NCBI GenBank assembly: GCA_016840695.1
Contig: JAEORV010000001.1
Span: 1 to 21,845 of the forward strand
Length of the DNA stretch: 21,845 nucleotides
Direction of reading: 5' to 3'
Source: Promethearchaeota archaeon
Lineage (GTDB): Archaea; Asgardarchaeota; Lokiarchaeia; Sigyniarchaeales; SOKP01
In this document: positions 1 to 7,370 of the stretch, one piece after another
Numbering within the stretch: the stretch's first letter is position 1
Layout: each line of letters opens with the position of its first letter
Program-made: the position numbers and the translations under genes
Notes under the pieces: model-generated
Seen by the model: the letters and a program-made list of their open reading frames with translations, nothing else
What the model was told of the DNA's origin: nothing
The model's database searches: none

Positions 1-4
1 CTAA

Positions 5-15
5 TTTATATTTAT
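5..15 (+). promoter_or_regulatory. TATA-like box before the first iron-sulfur gene
   Basis: An A/T run of the form TTTATATTTAT ends about 35 bases before the ATG at 50. Archaeal initiation about 25 bases downstream would leave a leader of roughly 10-15 bases, enough to hold the AAAGGAAG ribosome-binding sequence at 38-45. Assigned by position and composition only. Confidence 0.4.
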
Positions 16-49
16 CAATTCAATAAGTAAACACTCGAAAGGAAGTTAA

Positions 50-1213
50 ATGAGTAAAACCAAGGATGTCTATAGGGAATTACAGGAACGGCTAGATAAA
101 ATGCCGGTTGGTTTTCCTCCAACGGAATCTGGAGTTGAAATTCGCCTCTTAAAACAGCTCTTTACGCCCATCGAGGCGAAAATAGCGATTAAACTAACAC
201 TCATGCCAGAATTAATATTACGCATCTATTTAAGAAATTATAGGTATCTGAATAAGTTAGGAGTTTCTAAAAACGATTTACGGCGTCATTTAGATAGCAT
301 GGTTGATAAAGGTGCGATAATTGGGAAAAAGAAAGGCAATAGAAGATATTATAGGCTCGTTAAATTGATAATTGGAATTTACGAATTCCAGGTTGAGCGA
401 GTTACTAAAGATTTTATGGAAGATTTAAATCAATACATGGATGAAGCTTACGCAGAAGAGTTATGTAAAACACCCGTCAATCAGATTCGAGTTATTCCTA
501 TTGAAACAAGCGTGCCATATAAGAAATTTGTCTACACCTATGATAATCTAAATAAACTCGTTAAAAAATTGCGCGGTCCAATAGCATTAGCAAAATGTGT
601 TTGTAGAATAGGGCAAGATCTCCTTGGTGAAAGTTGTAAACAAACAGATCTTCGAGAATCGTGCTTATTGTTCAGGGAACCTGCAAAATATTGGATTAAT
701 CACGGATATGCGCGACAGATCACGAAAGAAGAGACTTACGAAATATTGAAGAAAGCGGAAGATGCAGGATTAGTCATTCAACCAGGTAACATGCGAAAAA
801 TTACTTTTATTTGTACTTGCTGCGGATGTTGTTGTGAAGGATTAAAAACATTAAAAAAATTTCCAAACCCTTTGGATTATTACAACACGAACTACCATGC
901 GGTTGTTGATGCTAAGTCGTGTGAAGGATGTGGAACTTGCGTGGGACGATGCCAAATGAACGCAATAACAATAAAAAACAAGATTTCCACGATTGATTAT
1001 AATTTTTGCATTGGATGCGGTTTATGCGTCCCTACCTGCCCTGCGAATGCATTAAAATTGGAAAAGAATAAAAAGAAATTTGTTCCTCCAAAGTCATCCT
1101 ATTCTCTTTACCTTAAGATCCAGAAGCAAAGGCAAGGAAGATGGGCAAAATACAAAACGATATTAAAGCTAATATTTGGGATGAAACTATACTATTTGCT
1201 CAAAAAAAAGTAA
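50..1213 (+). CDS. Winged-helix / 4Fe-4S ferredoxin-domain cysteine-rich protein
   Basis: A 387-residue, probably cytoplasmic iron-sulfur protein of unknown reaction. Residues about 45-110 look like a winged-helix fold. Next comes a cysteine region (C183, C185, C196, C205), then a dense CxCCxCCC cluster (C255-C262), then two ferredoxin motifs CX2CX2CX3C (C291-C301 and C320-C330). The first motif lacks the usual proline after the last cysteine; the second has it. The C-terminus is basic. The N-terminal stretch around PPTESGVEIRLLKQLFTP is typical of a widespread uncharacterised family of 4Fe-4S proteins in anaerobes. The ATG at 50 has a good ribosome-binding site (AAAGGAAG) five bases upstream. 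The convergent neighbour at 1273-2478 shares the same cysteine pattern. A redox carrier or redox-sensing regulator are both possible; I would not choose between them. Confidence 0.85.
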   Translation: MSKTKDVYRELQERLDKMPVGFPPTESGVEIRLLKQLFTPIEAKIAIKLTLMPELILRIYLRNYRYLNKLGVSKNDLRRHLDSMVDKGAIIGKKKGNRRYYRLVKLIIGIYEFQVERVTKDFMEDLNQYMDEAYAEELCKTPVNQIRVIPIETSVPYKKFVYTYDNLNKLVKKLRGPIALAKCVCRIGQDLLGESCKQTDLRESCLLFREPAKYWINHGYARQITKEETYEILKKAEDAGLVIQPGNMRKITFICTCCGCCCEGLKTLKKFPNPLDYYNTNYHAVVDAKSCEGCGTCVGRCQMNAITIKNKISTIDYNFCIGCGLCVPTCPANALKLEKNKKKFVPPKSSYSLYLKIQKQRQGRWAKYKTILKLIFGMKLYYLLKKK

Positions 1214-1272
1214 TAATAATAATATATAAAATAAGATTAAGAACTAACCCTATGTCCTCGCTTGTCATCCTT

Positions 1273-2478
1273 CTAAGTGACGTCAACGTGGGATTCTATG
1301 CGAGCGATCATTCTATCCACACCATCCTCCTCGATGGTAATGGTTATCGCTCCAGTTGGGCATACTCTCTCGCACCTCCCGCAGCCTTTACAGCGATCCA
1401 AGCCCTCTCGGTCAATTACGGCTACGTGGTCGATGACCTCCATTCCACCGTATATGCACACCTCGAGACATAGTTCGCATCCATTACAGAGACCCTCATC
1501 GACCGTGACGGACACGCCCTCCATCTTCTGATGCCACTCCCTCAGATATCTAGGTGAGTCCCTGCTATGGGCCTCGACACAGCAACAGGGGCAGCAGAAG
1601 CAAATATGCATCAGATCGCCCTGTTCAGGCAGAGCCCTATAGACGATCGTATCGGATTTGACTCTCCCCAGAGAAGGCAGGAGACCAGCTGCAACAGCAA
1701 GTCGCGAACGCTCCAATGCCTCTTCTTTGGTACTGATCTTCCCAAAGGTCTTCATCCTCAAGACCCCCTTGCCCAGGGCCATACATCCGAGAGATATGTC
1801 ATAATTCTCGCAATTGGCGAGCGCTCGACACGGACACACCGGGAAGAGATAGACGTGACTTGCCTTGTTGATGAAGTATTCGAGAACTGCGAGAGGTATC
1901 AACTGGTTCTCGTACGTGCCCAAGGACTCATTGATTGGAATGCGAACGTCGTTCGAGTTCTCGGGATCATAGGTCCGCTCAAAGATCGGCCGAAACGCGG
2001 GTATTCTCACCAGGCGGGCAGATATGCTTCTTTGCCTGCCGGAGGCATTCTCTTTTGCAGAACTGGCCGTAGGGACATTGCCGGGGGCAAAGCCGGTTAC
2101 CTTTCCAATTTTCTTTTCCTTAATAGTCCCGTCGGGGCCCTTTATGCCAACCAAGAATTTAGTCCCCACGAAGGCTGGCCAATGACTGATTTCGTCGTTG
2201 AGGAACTGGTAGGCAAGATCAAGATCAGCGCACCCCAGTACCAGGGTCGGGTCTTCAGCCTCTTCGTCGATCTTGAATGAATATTCTGTCTCGTCGAATA
2301 CTTGATATCCTCTGATAGGACCGAACTTCCATTGCACTACTTCGTGGAAATCTTTCATGTCCTCTGCGTAGAACTTCTCCCACACTGCATATTTCCGGGC
2401 ATCTTCCAACATCTTCATAAAGAGTTCTCTGACTTTGGCTTCTTTCTCGTCCATGGCTAATCCGCCCCTTTCTCCCAT
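1273..2478 (-). CDS. Cysteine-rich 4Fe-4S ferredoxin-domain protein, compositionally foreign
   Basis: A 401-residue iron-sulfur protein with the same cysteine layout as the gene at 50-1213: C215, C217, C223 and C232; a CxCCxCCC cluster at C293-C300; and two ferredoxin motifs at C331-C341 and C363-C373, the second followed by proline. The N-terminal 200 residues differ from the neighbour and show no winged helix I can recognise. Base composition is strikingly different: positions 1381-1440 hold 34 G or C of 60, while flanking DNA is strongly A/T-rich, and the change occurs close to both gene ends. It stops with TAG, whereas most genes here use TAA. I infer recent transfer from a higher-G+C anaerobe. 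The start could be the ATG at 2478 or the one at 2454, which has a G-rich Shine-Dalgarno-like stretch before it (giving 393 residues). Reaction unknown. Confidence 0.85.
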   Translation of the reverse strand: MGERGGLAMDEKEAKVRELFMKMLEDARKYAVWEKFYAEDMKDFHEVVQWKFGPIRGYQVFDETEYSFKIDEEAEDPTLVLGCADLDLAYQFLNDEISHWPAFVGTKFLVGIKGPDGTIKEKKIGKVTGFAPGNVPTASSAKENASGRQRSISARLVRIPAFRPIFERTYDPENSNDVRIPINESLGTYENQLIPLAVLEYFINKASHVYLFPVCPCRALANCENYDISLGCMALGKGVLRMKTFGKISTKEEALERSRLAVAAGLLPSLGRVKSDTIVYRALPEQGDLMHICFCCPCCCVEAHSRDSPRYLREWHQKMEGVSVTVDEGLCNGCELCLEVCIYGGMEVIDHVAVIDREGLDRCKGCGRCERVCPTGAITITIEEDGVDRMIARIESHVDVT

Positions 2479-2775
2479 TTCTTCTGAAGTTTTCGATACA
2501 CTCGTTTCATACTCAAATAAGAATTAATCTTTTATCTATACCTTATTATAAACGATATATAAATTTTCTCAAATCCTTTAACTTCAAAAAAATAAGTTTA
2601 TATGGGCTATAACACTAAAATACTAAAAAAATACAAAAAATATTACTATTAAAAAATTAAGTTAAATTTATCTGAATATATACCTTAAGTCATTGTATTG
2701 AATGATTTATTGAATGATTCTTATTGAATAATACCATCCCAATAATTACATACACTCTAAAATTATAGGTAAAAC
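2479..2775. other. A/T-rich divergent intergenic region
   Basis: This 297-base stretch separates the leftward iron-sulfur gene from the rightward helix-hairpin-helix gene. On the minus strand a TATA-like sequence lies near 2551-2562 (ATATATAAATTT on the plus strand), a reasonable promoter for the leftward gene. On the plus strand GTTTATATGGG near 2595-2605 and GAATATATACC near 2674-2684 are TATA-like, but both are far from the ATG at 2776 and would need a long leader. The tandem repeat at 2696-2732 is listed separately. I see no RNA gene or additional coding sequence. Confidence 0.5.
2696..2732. repeat. Tandem 12-base repeat upstream of the helix-hairpin-helix gene
   Basis: The 12-mer TATTGAATGATT occurs twice in perfect tandem (2696-2707 and 2708-2719). 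A third partial copy, TATTGAATAAT, starts at 2722 after a two-base offset. The array ends 43 bases before the ATG at 2776, so it could be a protein-binding array in the promoter or leader, or simply slippage in A/T-rich DNA. Confidence 0.75.
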
Positions 2776-3123
2776 ATGTCTGATGAACTCGAACGCGTGA
2801 GAGGTATTGGCCCAGCAGCAGCAGAAAAATTAGTAAAAGCTGGAGTACATACTATCGATCAATTAGCTGAAGCCAGACCCGAAGAACTTGCTTTTGTAAA
2901 AGGGATTGGTACGATATCAGCGAAAAAAATCATAGAAAACGCTAAAGAGATTCTAAAATTAGAGAAAGGTATCGAAAAAGTCTTAGAAGAAATAAAAAAT
3001 AACTTCGAAAGAAGCTGCCCTAAATGCGGTGGAAACATGGAAAAGAAATTCATCATACTAGGTCCTGAAAAGCGCATCAGCGCAAATCAATGCTTAGTGT
3101 GCAAGTTTTATCTCCCTACTTAA
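2776..3123 (+). CDS. Helix-hairpin-helix protein with C-terminal zinc ribbon
   Basis: A 115-residue protein. Residues 5-60 hold two helix-hairpin-helix-like units (RGIGPAAAEKL near 9-19 and VKGIGTISAKKI near 41-52), the fold of the Rad51 N-terminal domain and many DNA-repair and topoisomerase proteins, which contacts the DNA backbone without sequence specificity. A charged helical linker follows (61-78), then a zinc-binding module C81-x2-C84 ... C106-x2-C109. The small size suggests an accessory nucleic-acid-binding protein rather than an enzyme; the partner is unknown. The ATG at 2776 is preceded by AGGT as a weak ribosome-binding site. The stop overlaps the sirtuin stop on the other strand by four bases. 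Confidence 0.85.
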   Translation: MSDELERVRGIGPAAAEKLVKAGVHTIDQLAEARPEELAFVKGIGTISAKKIIENAKEILKLEKGIEKVLEEIKNNFERSCPKCGGNMEKKFIILGPEKRISANQCLVCKFYLPT

Positions 3124-3887
3124 GACGAGCTGATTTTATATTTATCAATTATTTTTGAAAGAACGACCCCAGTTCTTCCTTTCAAGAAAATATCTGCACA
3201 TTCATCCATGCAGGTATGTTCAAGATTAATAAAAATGACTTTTGCACCATTTTTTTTTGCGATAGATGGCATGAAATTCGCAGGTGAGACTGTTAAAGAC
3301 GAGCCTGCCATAATAAAACAATCGCATTGAGAACTAGCGTTCATTGCACCTTCTAAAACTCCAGGAGGTAGCGATTCGCCAAACAATACAACCTTAGGTT
3401 TTATAAATCCTCCACAATCGCATACGGGATATTCTACGCTTTTAGTATCGATTTCTTCATAATGAAATTCATTATCGCATTTAACACATTCTAAAGTACC
3501 GTATGAACCGTGTAATTCATAAATGGGTATGTCGTTATAAGTTCCACTTCCTGCCCGTTGATGAAGCATGTCAATATTTTGGGTAATGATTGCGTTAACT
3601 TTACCTAATTTCTCCAATTCTGCTATTGCATAATGTCCTGGATTTGGTTCAGCATTAACTACTATATCTTCAAGCTCTGAATGCATCTTCCAAAACAATG
3701 AAGGATCCTGTAAAAAATAATAATAACTCGCATAAATCGAAGGATCGAATTTTGACCAGAGCCCCCCCTCAGATCTAAAATCTGCGATTCCGGACTCGGT
3801 CGAGTGCCCCGCTCCAGTGAATACAACGATGTTGTTAGAATTTTTGATAATTTCTACTGCTTCATCGATTTTTTTTTCATTAATCAT
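3120..3887 (-). CDS. Sir2-family NAD-dependent protein deacylase (sirtuin)
   Basis: A 255-residue cytoplasmic protein, the normal length for a prokaryotic sirtuin. It removes acyl groups from lysine using NAD, releasing nicotinamide. The NAD-binding motif is seen at residues 25-38 (GAGHSTESGIADFRS; the His replaces the usual Ile or Ala), the TQNIDMLHQRAG motif at 102-113, and the catalytic His at 126 in ELHGS. A zinc site is formed by C134, C137, C156 and C158 (CxxC ... CxC). MAGSSLTVSP at 193-202 and VIFINLE at 217-223 complete the Rossmann fold. Substrates cannot be read from the sequence; archaeal sirtuins are known to deacetylate chromatin proteins and metabolic enzymes. On the minus strand a TATA-like stretch near 3905-3915 lies about 25 bases before the ATG, suggesting a very short leader. 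Confidence 0.95.
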   Translation of the reverse strand: MINEKKIDEAVEIIKNSNNIVVFTGAGHSTESGIADFRSEGGLWSKFDPSIYASYYYFLQDPSLFWKMHSELEDIVVNAEPNPGHYAIAELEKLGKVNAIITQNIDMLHQRAGSGTYNDIPIYELHGSYGTLECVKCDNEFHYEEIDTKSVEYPVCDCGGFIKPKVVLFGESLPPGVLEGAMNASSQCDCFIMAGSSLTVSPANFMPSIAKKNGAKVIFINLEHTCMDECADIFLKGRTGVVLSKIIDKYKISSS

Positions 3888-3970
3888 TACAAATAGTAAA
3901 TTATATTCTAAATAAAAAATTAAGTATTAGAAATGATAAGCTTTTTGAACATTTACGTTTAAATTGTTAT

Positions 3971-5362
3971 ATGATGAAGGTTGCTTTTAGTAGGATTAAT
4001 ATTACACCGAAAAATGTTATAGGAATGGCAATGGCGGGATACACGCGCCCAGATCCTTGTAAGGGTATTTTAGACGAAATTCACGCCTACGGTGTTTTAA
4101 TCGAATCAAAAAACGATAATAATCAATTATTACTCCTATCAGTTGACATTCTAAAACTCCCATTATCAATTACCAATTACATGAAAAAGAAGATCTTGAA
4201 GGAATTTCCTTCTTTAGATTCTAATCGTGTGTTAATTCATGCAACTCACACTCATTCTGCTCCAGACACCACGGGTGAGTTTTATTGGCCAGGTTCCGGA
4301 ATTAATGTACTCAGGGGCATCATGTTTGGAGCGAATAGAAGCGATGATTATATAGTATGGTTTACCATGCAAGTAATCAAATTGGTTCAAAAATTATTCA
4401 CGAGCTTGAAACCATGTAAATTTGCGTGGAGTAGCAAGAAATTCAATCCCGATCTTGTTATTCAACGCCGACATCCAACCAAGAAAATCGAACCGCGCTT
4501 AGGAGTAATTGTTTTTAAAGACTATAAAGATGATGAAATAATTGGATTTATAACCCATTACGCCTGCCATCCTACTTCTTTATCTTACGCAAATAGCCAA
4601 CTGTCAGCAGATTGGCCTGGTCGATTCATTCATAGAATAGATGAGCTGACCAATAATGAAATCAGTTCAATTTATTTCAATGGGCCAAGTGGCGATATTA
4701 ATCCTATTACAACATGTGGAACGAATTACGATCAGCTTGATAAAAATAAGAGTCTTATTTACGACCAGTTAGGGGATTATCAAGATACTATTAGAATTGG
4801 ATATAATATAGCTGAGGAGGCTTTAACACTCGCGAAGGCTATAAAGAAAAGTGCCTATTTTGAAGAAATAGATATTGAAGGACAAATAAAAGATTTTTGG
4901 ATTCCGTTTAAAGACCACAAATACTATTCTAATCAATGGAAGAGTAACAAACTAGTACACGCACTAAAGAAAATCTTACTCATGCCAATTGCGAAAATTA
5001 TTGGAGAAAACGCAAATTTTCCTGCTTTTACTATTAAGCGCTTAAGAGGACATTTAAACGCTGCTACTATCATTCAATACATTAAGGTCAAGGCATTTAC
5101 AGATTCAAAGGTTAAAAAATTTAGCATTATAACCGTGCCTGGCGAGTTATTTGAAGATTTGGGAGAGATTTTATTGAAGAAGTCTCCAACGGGAGCAGCT
5201 GATTCGTTTATCATCCAAAATGGAAACGATTGGATCGCTTATCTATTCTCTCGAAAAGAGTATATTGAACATGGAGGATACGAGCCTCAAGCGAGTTTTA
5301 GTCCCATATGCGGAGATCGTGTAATGAAAGAAGTGTTGCAAGTTTTTAATAAAGAAAGATAA
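3971..5362 (+). CDS. Neutral/alkaline ceramidase-like hydrolase
   Basis: A 463-residue protein resembling the N-terminal catalytic domain of neutral ceramidases, zinc enzymes that cleave the amide of N-acyl-sphingosines. Visible features are the start VAFSRINITPKNVIGMAMAG, a zinc-type motif HATHTHSAPD at residues 90-99, HYACHPTSL near 197-205, and NGPSGDINP near 236-244, which matches the region of the catalytic serine in ceramidases. Family ceramidases are about 650 residues; this one lacks the C-terminal domain, and no signal peptide is seen. Archaea do not normally make ceramide, so the substrate is probably another amide or ester; many short homologues in bacteria have unknown substrates. 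Two ATGs are adjacent (3971 and 3974). The aminotransferase follows after 37 bases, probably co-transcribed. Confidence 0.85.
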   Translation: MMKVAFSRINITPKNVIGMAMAGYTRPDPCKGILDEIHAYGVLIESKNDNNQLLLLSVDILKLPLSITNYMKKKILKEFPSLDSNRVLIHATHTHSAPDTTGEFYWPGSGINVLRGIMFGANRSDDYIVWFTMQVIKLVQKLFTSLKPCKFAWSSKKFNPDLVIQRRHPTKKIEPRLGVIVFKDYKDDEIIGFITHYACHPTSLSYANSQLSADWPGRFIHRIDELTNNEISSIYFNGPSGDINPITTCGTNYDQLDKNKSLIYDQLGDYQDTIRIGYNIAEEALTLAKAIKKSAYFEEIDIEGQIKDFWIPFKDHKYYSNQWKSNKLVHALKKILLMPIAKIIGENANFPAFTIKRLRGHLNAATIIQYIKVKAFTDSKVKKFSIITVPGELFEDLGEILLKKSPTGAADSFIIQNGNDWIAYLFSRKEYIEHGGYEPQASFSPICGDRVMKEVLQVFNKER

Positions 5363-5384
5363 ATTAATTATATATAAAATCTAA

Positions 5385-5392
5385 GAAGTGAG
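5385..5392 (+). promoter_or_regulatory. Ribosome-binding site deciding the DegT gene start
   Basis: GAAGTGAG lies seven bases before the ATG at 5400. The same octamer occurs on the minus strand at 8423-8430, five bases before the ATG of the Gfo/Idh gene, which supports it as a Shine-Dalgarno-type site (complementary to the CACUUC-like part of an archaeal 16S tail). The GTG at 5388 lies inside this site and is therefore an unlikely start. Confidence 0.55.
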
Positions 5393-5399
5393 TTTGAAC

Positions 5400-6608
5400 A
5401 TGTCATTTGAACAAGAGGCGAAAAAAAACTTTCCAAAGTGGCCTATTTTTGACGATGAAGAGGTCAATGCTTTAGCTAAAGTCATCAGATCGGGTAAGTG
5501 GTGGATCGGTGCTCCTGGAGTACATCAAGGTGAAAATGTATGGAAATTTCAAGAAGAATTTGCAAAATTTCAGGAAGCTAAAAATTGCATCGCCACATTT
5601 AATGGAACAGTATCGATAGAATTAGCATTGTTAGCATTTGGTGTTGGATTGGGAGACGAAGTTATTGTATCAGATTATACATTTGTCGCATCCGGATCAG
5701 CGGTCATAGCTACTAACGCAGTTCCAATCTTTTGCGATATCAATCCTGAAACGTTAGTCATGGATGTTGGTAAGATAGAGTCCTTGATCTCTGAGAAAAC
5801 TAAAGCAATAGTACCTGTCCATTTAGGTGGTAATCCTGTTGAGATGGATCGCCTAATGGAAATTGCTAAAAAGAATGACTTGATGGTTGTTGAAGATTGT
5901 GCTCATGCACATGGATCTCGTTATAAAGGCAAGCGCATGGGCAACTGGGGTCACGCTGGAAGCTTTAGTTTTCAAGCGTCAAAAGTATTAACGGGGGGCG
6001 AAGGGGGTGCTTTGATTACCAATGACGATGAGGTTGCTGATTTGATGTATTCTATTGGCGATTGTGGAAGAAGCAAGAATAAATACTTCTACGATCACTA
6101 TATATATGGTACAAATTATAGAATGAGTGAATATCAAGGCGCTGTACTCCGAGCACAGTTAAAAAAATTTCCTGCTCAACACAAATTAAGAAACGAAAAT
6201 GGGAAGTATTTCATGGACAAACTAAATCAAATCGATGGCATCAAAGTCATGAAACTCACTCCTGGCACGGAAGAATGTGGGTATTACGTTTATCCAATTG
6301 TATTTGAACCCAAAAAATTTGGGGGAATGACTAAAACCGAGTTTTATAATAAATTAAACGACGCAGGTATTCCCACCGACGATTGTTATCCACCCTTGCA
6401 CGGTCTAGAGTGTTTTAAAAACTGCCACTTGAGAAAGGGTATTGATTATTCAAACGCAAATTGGGGCGGAGATAAAAGCAACGACGAGAATTTTCCTATC
6501 GTTACTGACATATATTCCCGAAGCGTAGAGTTTCCTCAAGAAATGCTACTTGCAACACAAGAACAGCTTGATACTGTAGTTGAGTTTATAAAATCCTTAA
6601 AGAATTAA
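5400..6608 (+). CDS. DegT/DnrJ/EryC1/StrS-family PLP aminotransferase
   Basis: A 402-residue aminotransferase of the sugar/cyclitol family, which transfers an amino group between an amino acid and a keto-sugar or keto-cyclitol. Pyridoxal-phosphate residues are visible: D166 in VVEDCAHAHGS (pyridine nitrogen) and the Schiff-base K195 in FQASKVLTGGEGG. The family's GKWWIGAPG start and DYTFVASGSA substrate loop are present. The frame extends upstream to a GTG at 5388, but the ATG at 5400 follows a good ribosome-binding site, so I start there. It lies 37 bases after the ceramidase-like gene. Its stop overlaps that of the convergent methyltransferase by four bases. The overall look is closer to StsC/AHBA-synthase-like and poorly characterised catabolic members than to nucleotide-sugar enzymes of surface polysaccharide clusters, of which there is no sign here. 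Confidence 0.92.
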   Translation: MSFEQEAKKNFPKWPIFDDEEVNALAKVIRSGKWWIGAPGVHQGENVWKFQEEFAKFQEAKNCIATFNGTVSIELALLAFGVGLGDEVIVSDYTFVASGSAVIATNAVPIFCDINPETLVMDVGKIESLISEKTKAIVPVHLGGNPVEMDRLMEIAKKNDLMVVEDCAHAHGSRYKGKRMGNWGHAGSFSFQASKVLTGGEGGALITNDDEVADLMYSIGDCGRSKNKYFYDHYIYGTNYRMSEYQGAVLRAQLKKFPAQHKLRNENGKYFMDKLNQIDGIKVMKLTPGTEECGYYVYPIVFEPKKFGGMTKTEFYNKLNDAGIPTDDCYPPLHGLECFKNCHLRKGIDYSNANWGGDKSNDENFPIVTDIYSRSVEFPQEMLLATQEQLDTVVEFIKSLKN

Positions 6609-7351
6609 TTTTGCATCACGTAAAAAATGAATCCGTAATAATCAGAATATTTCTTAAAGATTTCTACTTCAATTTGACTGCTTTCTAATAACTCGAGATA
6701 TTCAGGATTACCTGAAAGTGTTTCTAATAATTCAGCTGTTTTTTTTTCGAATGGAGTGTAATAATTCCATAGATCCTCTTTTTCTATAGAAAAGCTCGCA
6801 ATTAATTTATATTGTTGATTTTTAATAATTTCAAGGTTTTGTTCGTTGGATTTTATTGAGGGATATTCTTTCTCCCAGAACTTGCGGACTGCCTCAGGAG
6901 GATTGTCTTTTATCCATGCCGCTTCAGAGATTATCATATATCCTCCCTTTTTAAGAAATTTACGCCAATCTATTAAAGCCTTTTCAAAACCATAATTATA
7001 CACGGCACTATCGCACCAAATTACATCAAAGCTCTCCATATCAAAGTCCATTGAAAACATCGACTTATTTAATACCTTAATGTTTTCTGCAACTCCAGAA
7101 ACTTTGGCGTTTTCCTTTAATTTATCCAAAAATGGTTGAATAATGTCAATGGCAGTTATTCGTCCTTTAGAGAGCCTTGCGATTTCAATGGTTTTCGTAC
7201 CAGTAAAACACCCAATATCAAGAATTTTAGGATTCTTCGGTAGATTTTTTAAATAACCATACGCTTTTCTCGTAGAAGCTTCGGATCCTGGAGCACCTAC
7301 TGGTAGATCAAGAAAAAATTCGACATAAAAATTCTCAATATCTTTATCCAT
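6605..7351 (-). CDS. Class I SAM-dependent methyltransferase
   Basis: A 248-residue cytoplasmic methyltransferase. Motif I is LDIGCFTGTKT (residues 44-54), the acidic end of strand 2 is AIDII (67-71), motif II/III is FDVIWCDSAVYNYG (108-121), and GGYMIISEAAW (136-146) is the post-II strand. These suffice for S-adenosylmethionine binding. The acceptor is unknown; the fold type is common in small-molecule methyltransferases. It is the last gene of a leftward set: 19 bases downstream of the Gfo/Idh gene, which is 41 bases downstream of the reductive dehalogenase homologue. Co-transcription is likely, implying that it works on a related small molecule. Confidence 0.9.
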   Translation of the reverse strand: MDKDIENFYVEFFLDLPVGAPGSEASTRKAYGYLKNLPKNPKILDIGCFTGTKTIEIARLSKGRITAIDIIQPFLDKLKENAKVSGVAENIKVLNKSMFSMDFDMESFDVIWCDSAVYNYGFEKALIDWRKFLKKGGYMIISEAAWIKDNPPEAVRKFWEKEYPSIKSNEQNLEIIKNQQYKLIASFSIEKEDLWNYYTPFEKKTAELLETLSGNPEYLELLESSQIEVEIFKKYSDYYGFIFYVMQN

Positions 7352-7370
7352 CTTTAAAAAAATAGCATAT

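Noticed and set aside
1567..2280. A 237-codon open frame on the plus strand inside the G+C-rich gene
   Set aside because: It lies wholly antisense to the iron-sulfur gene, whose cysteine motifs are unmistakable. High G+C lowers stop frequency and makes long shadow frames likely, and the peptide shows no recognisable motif.
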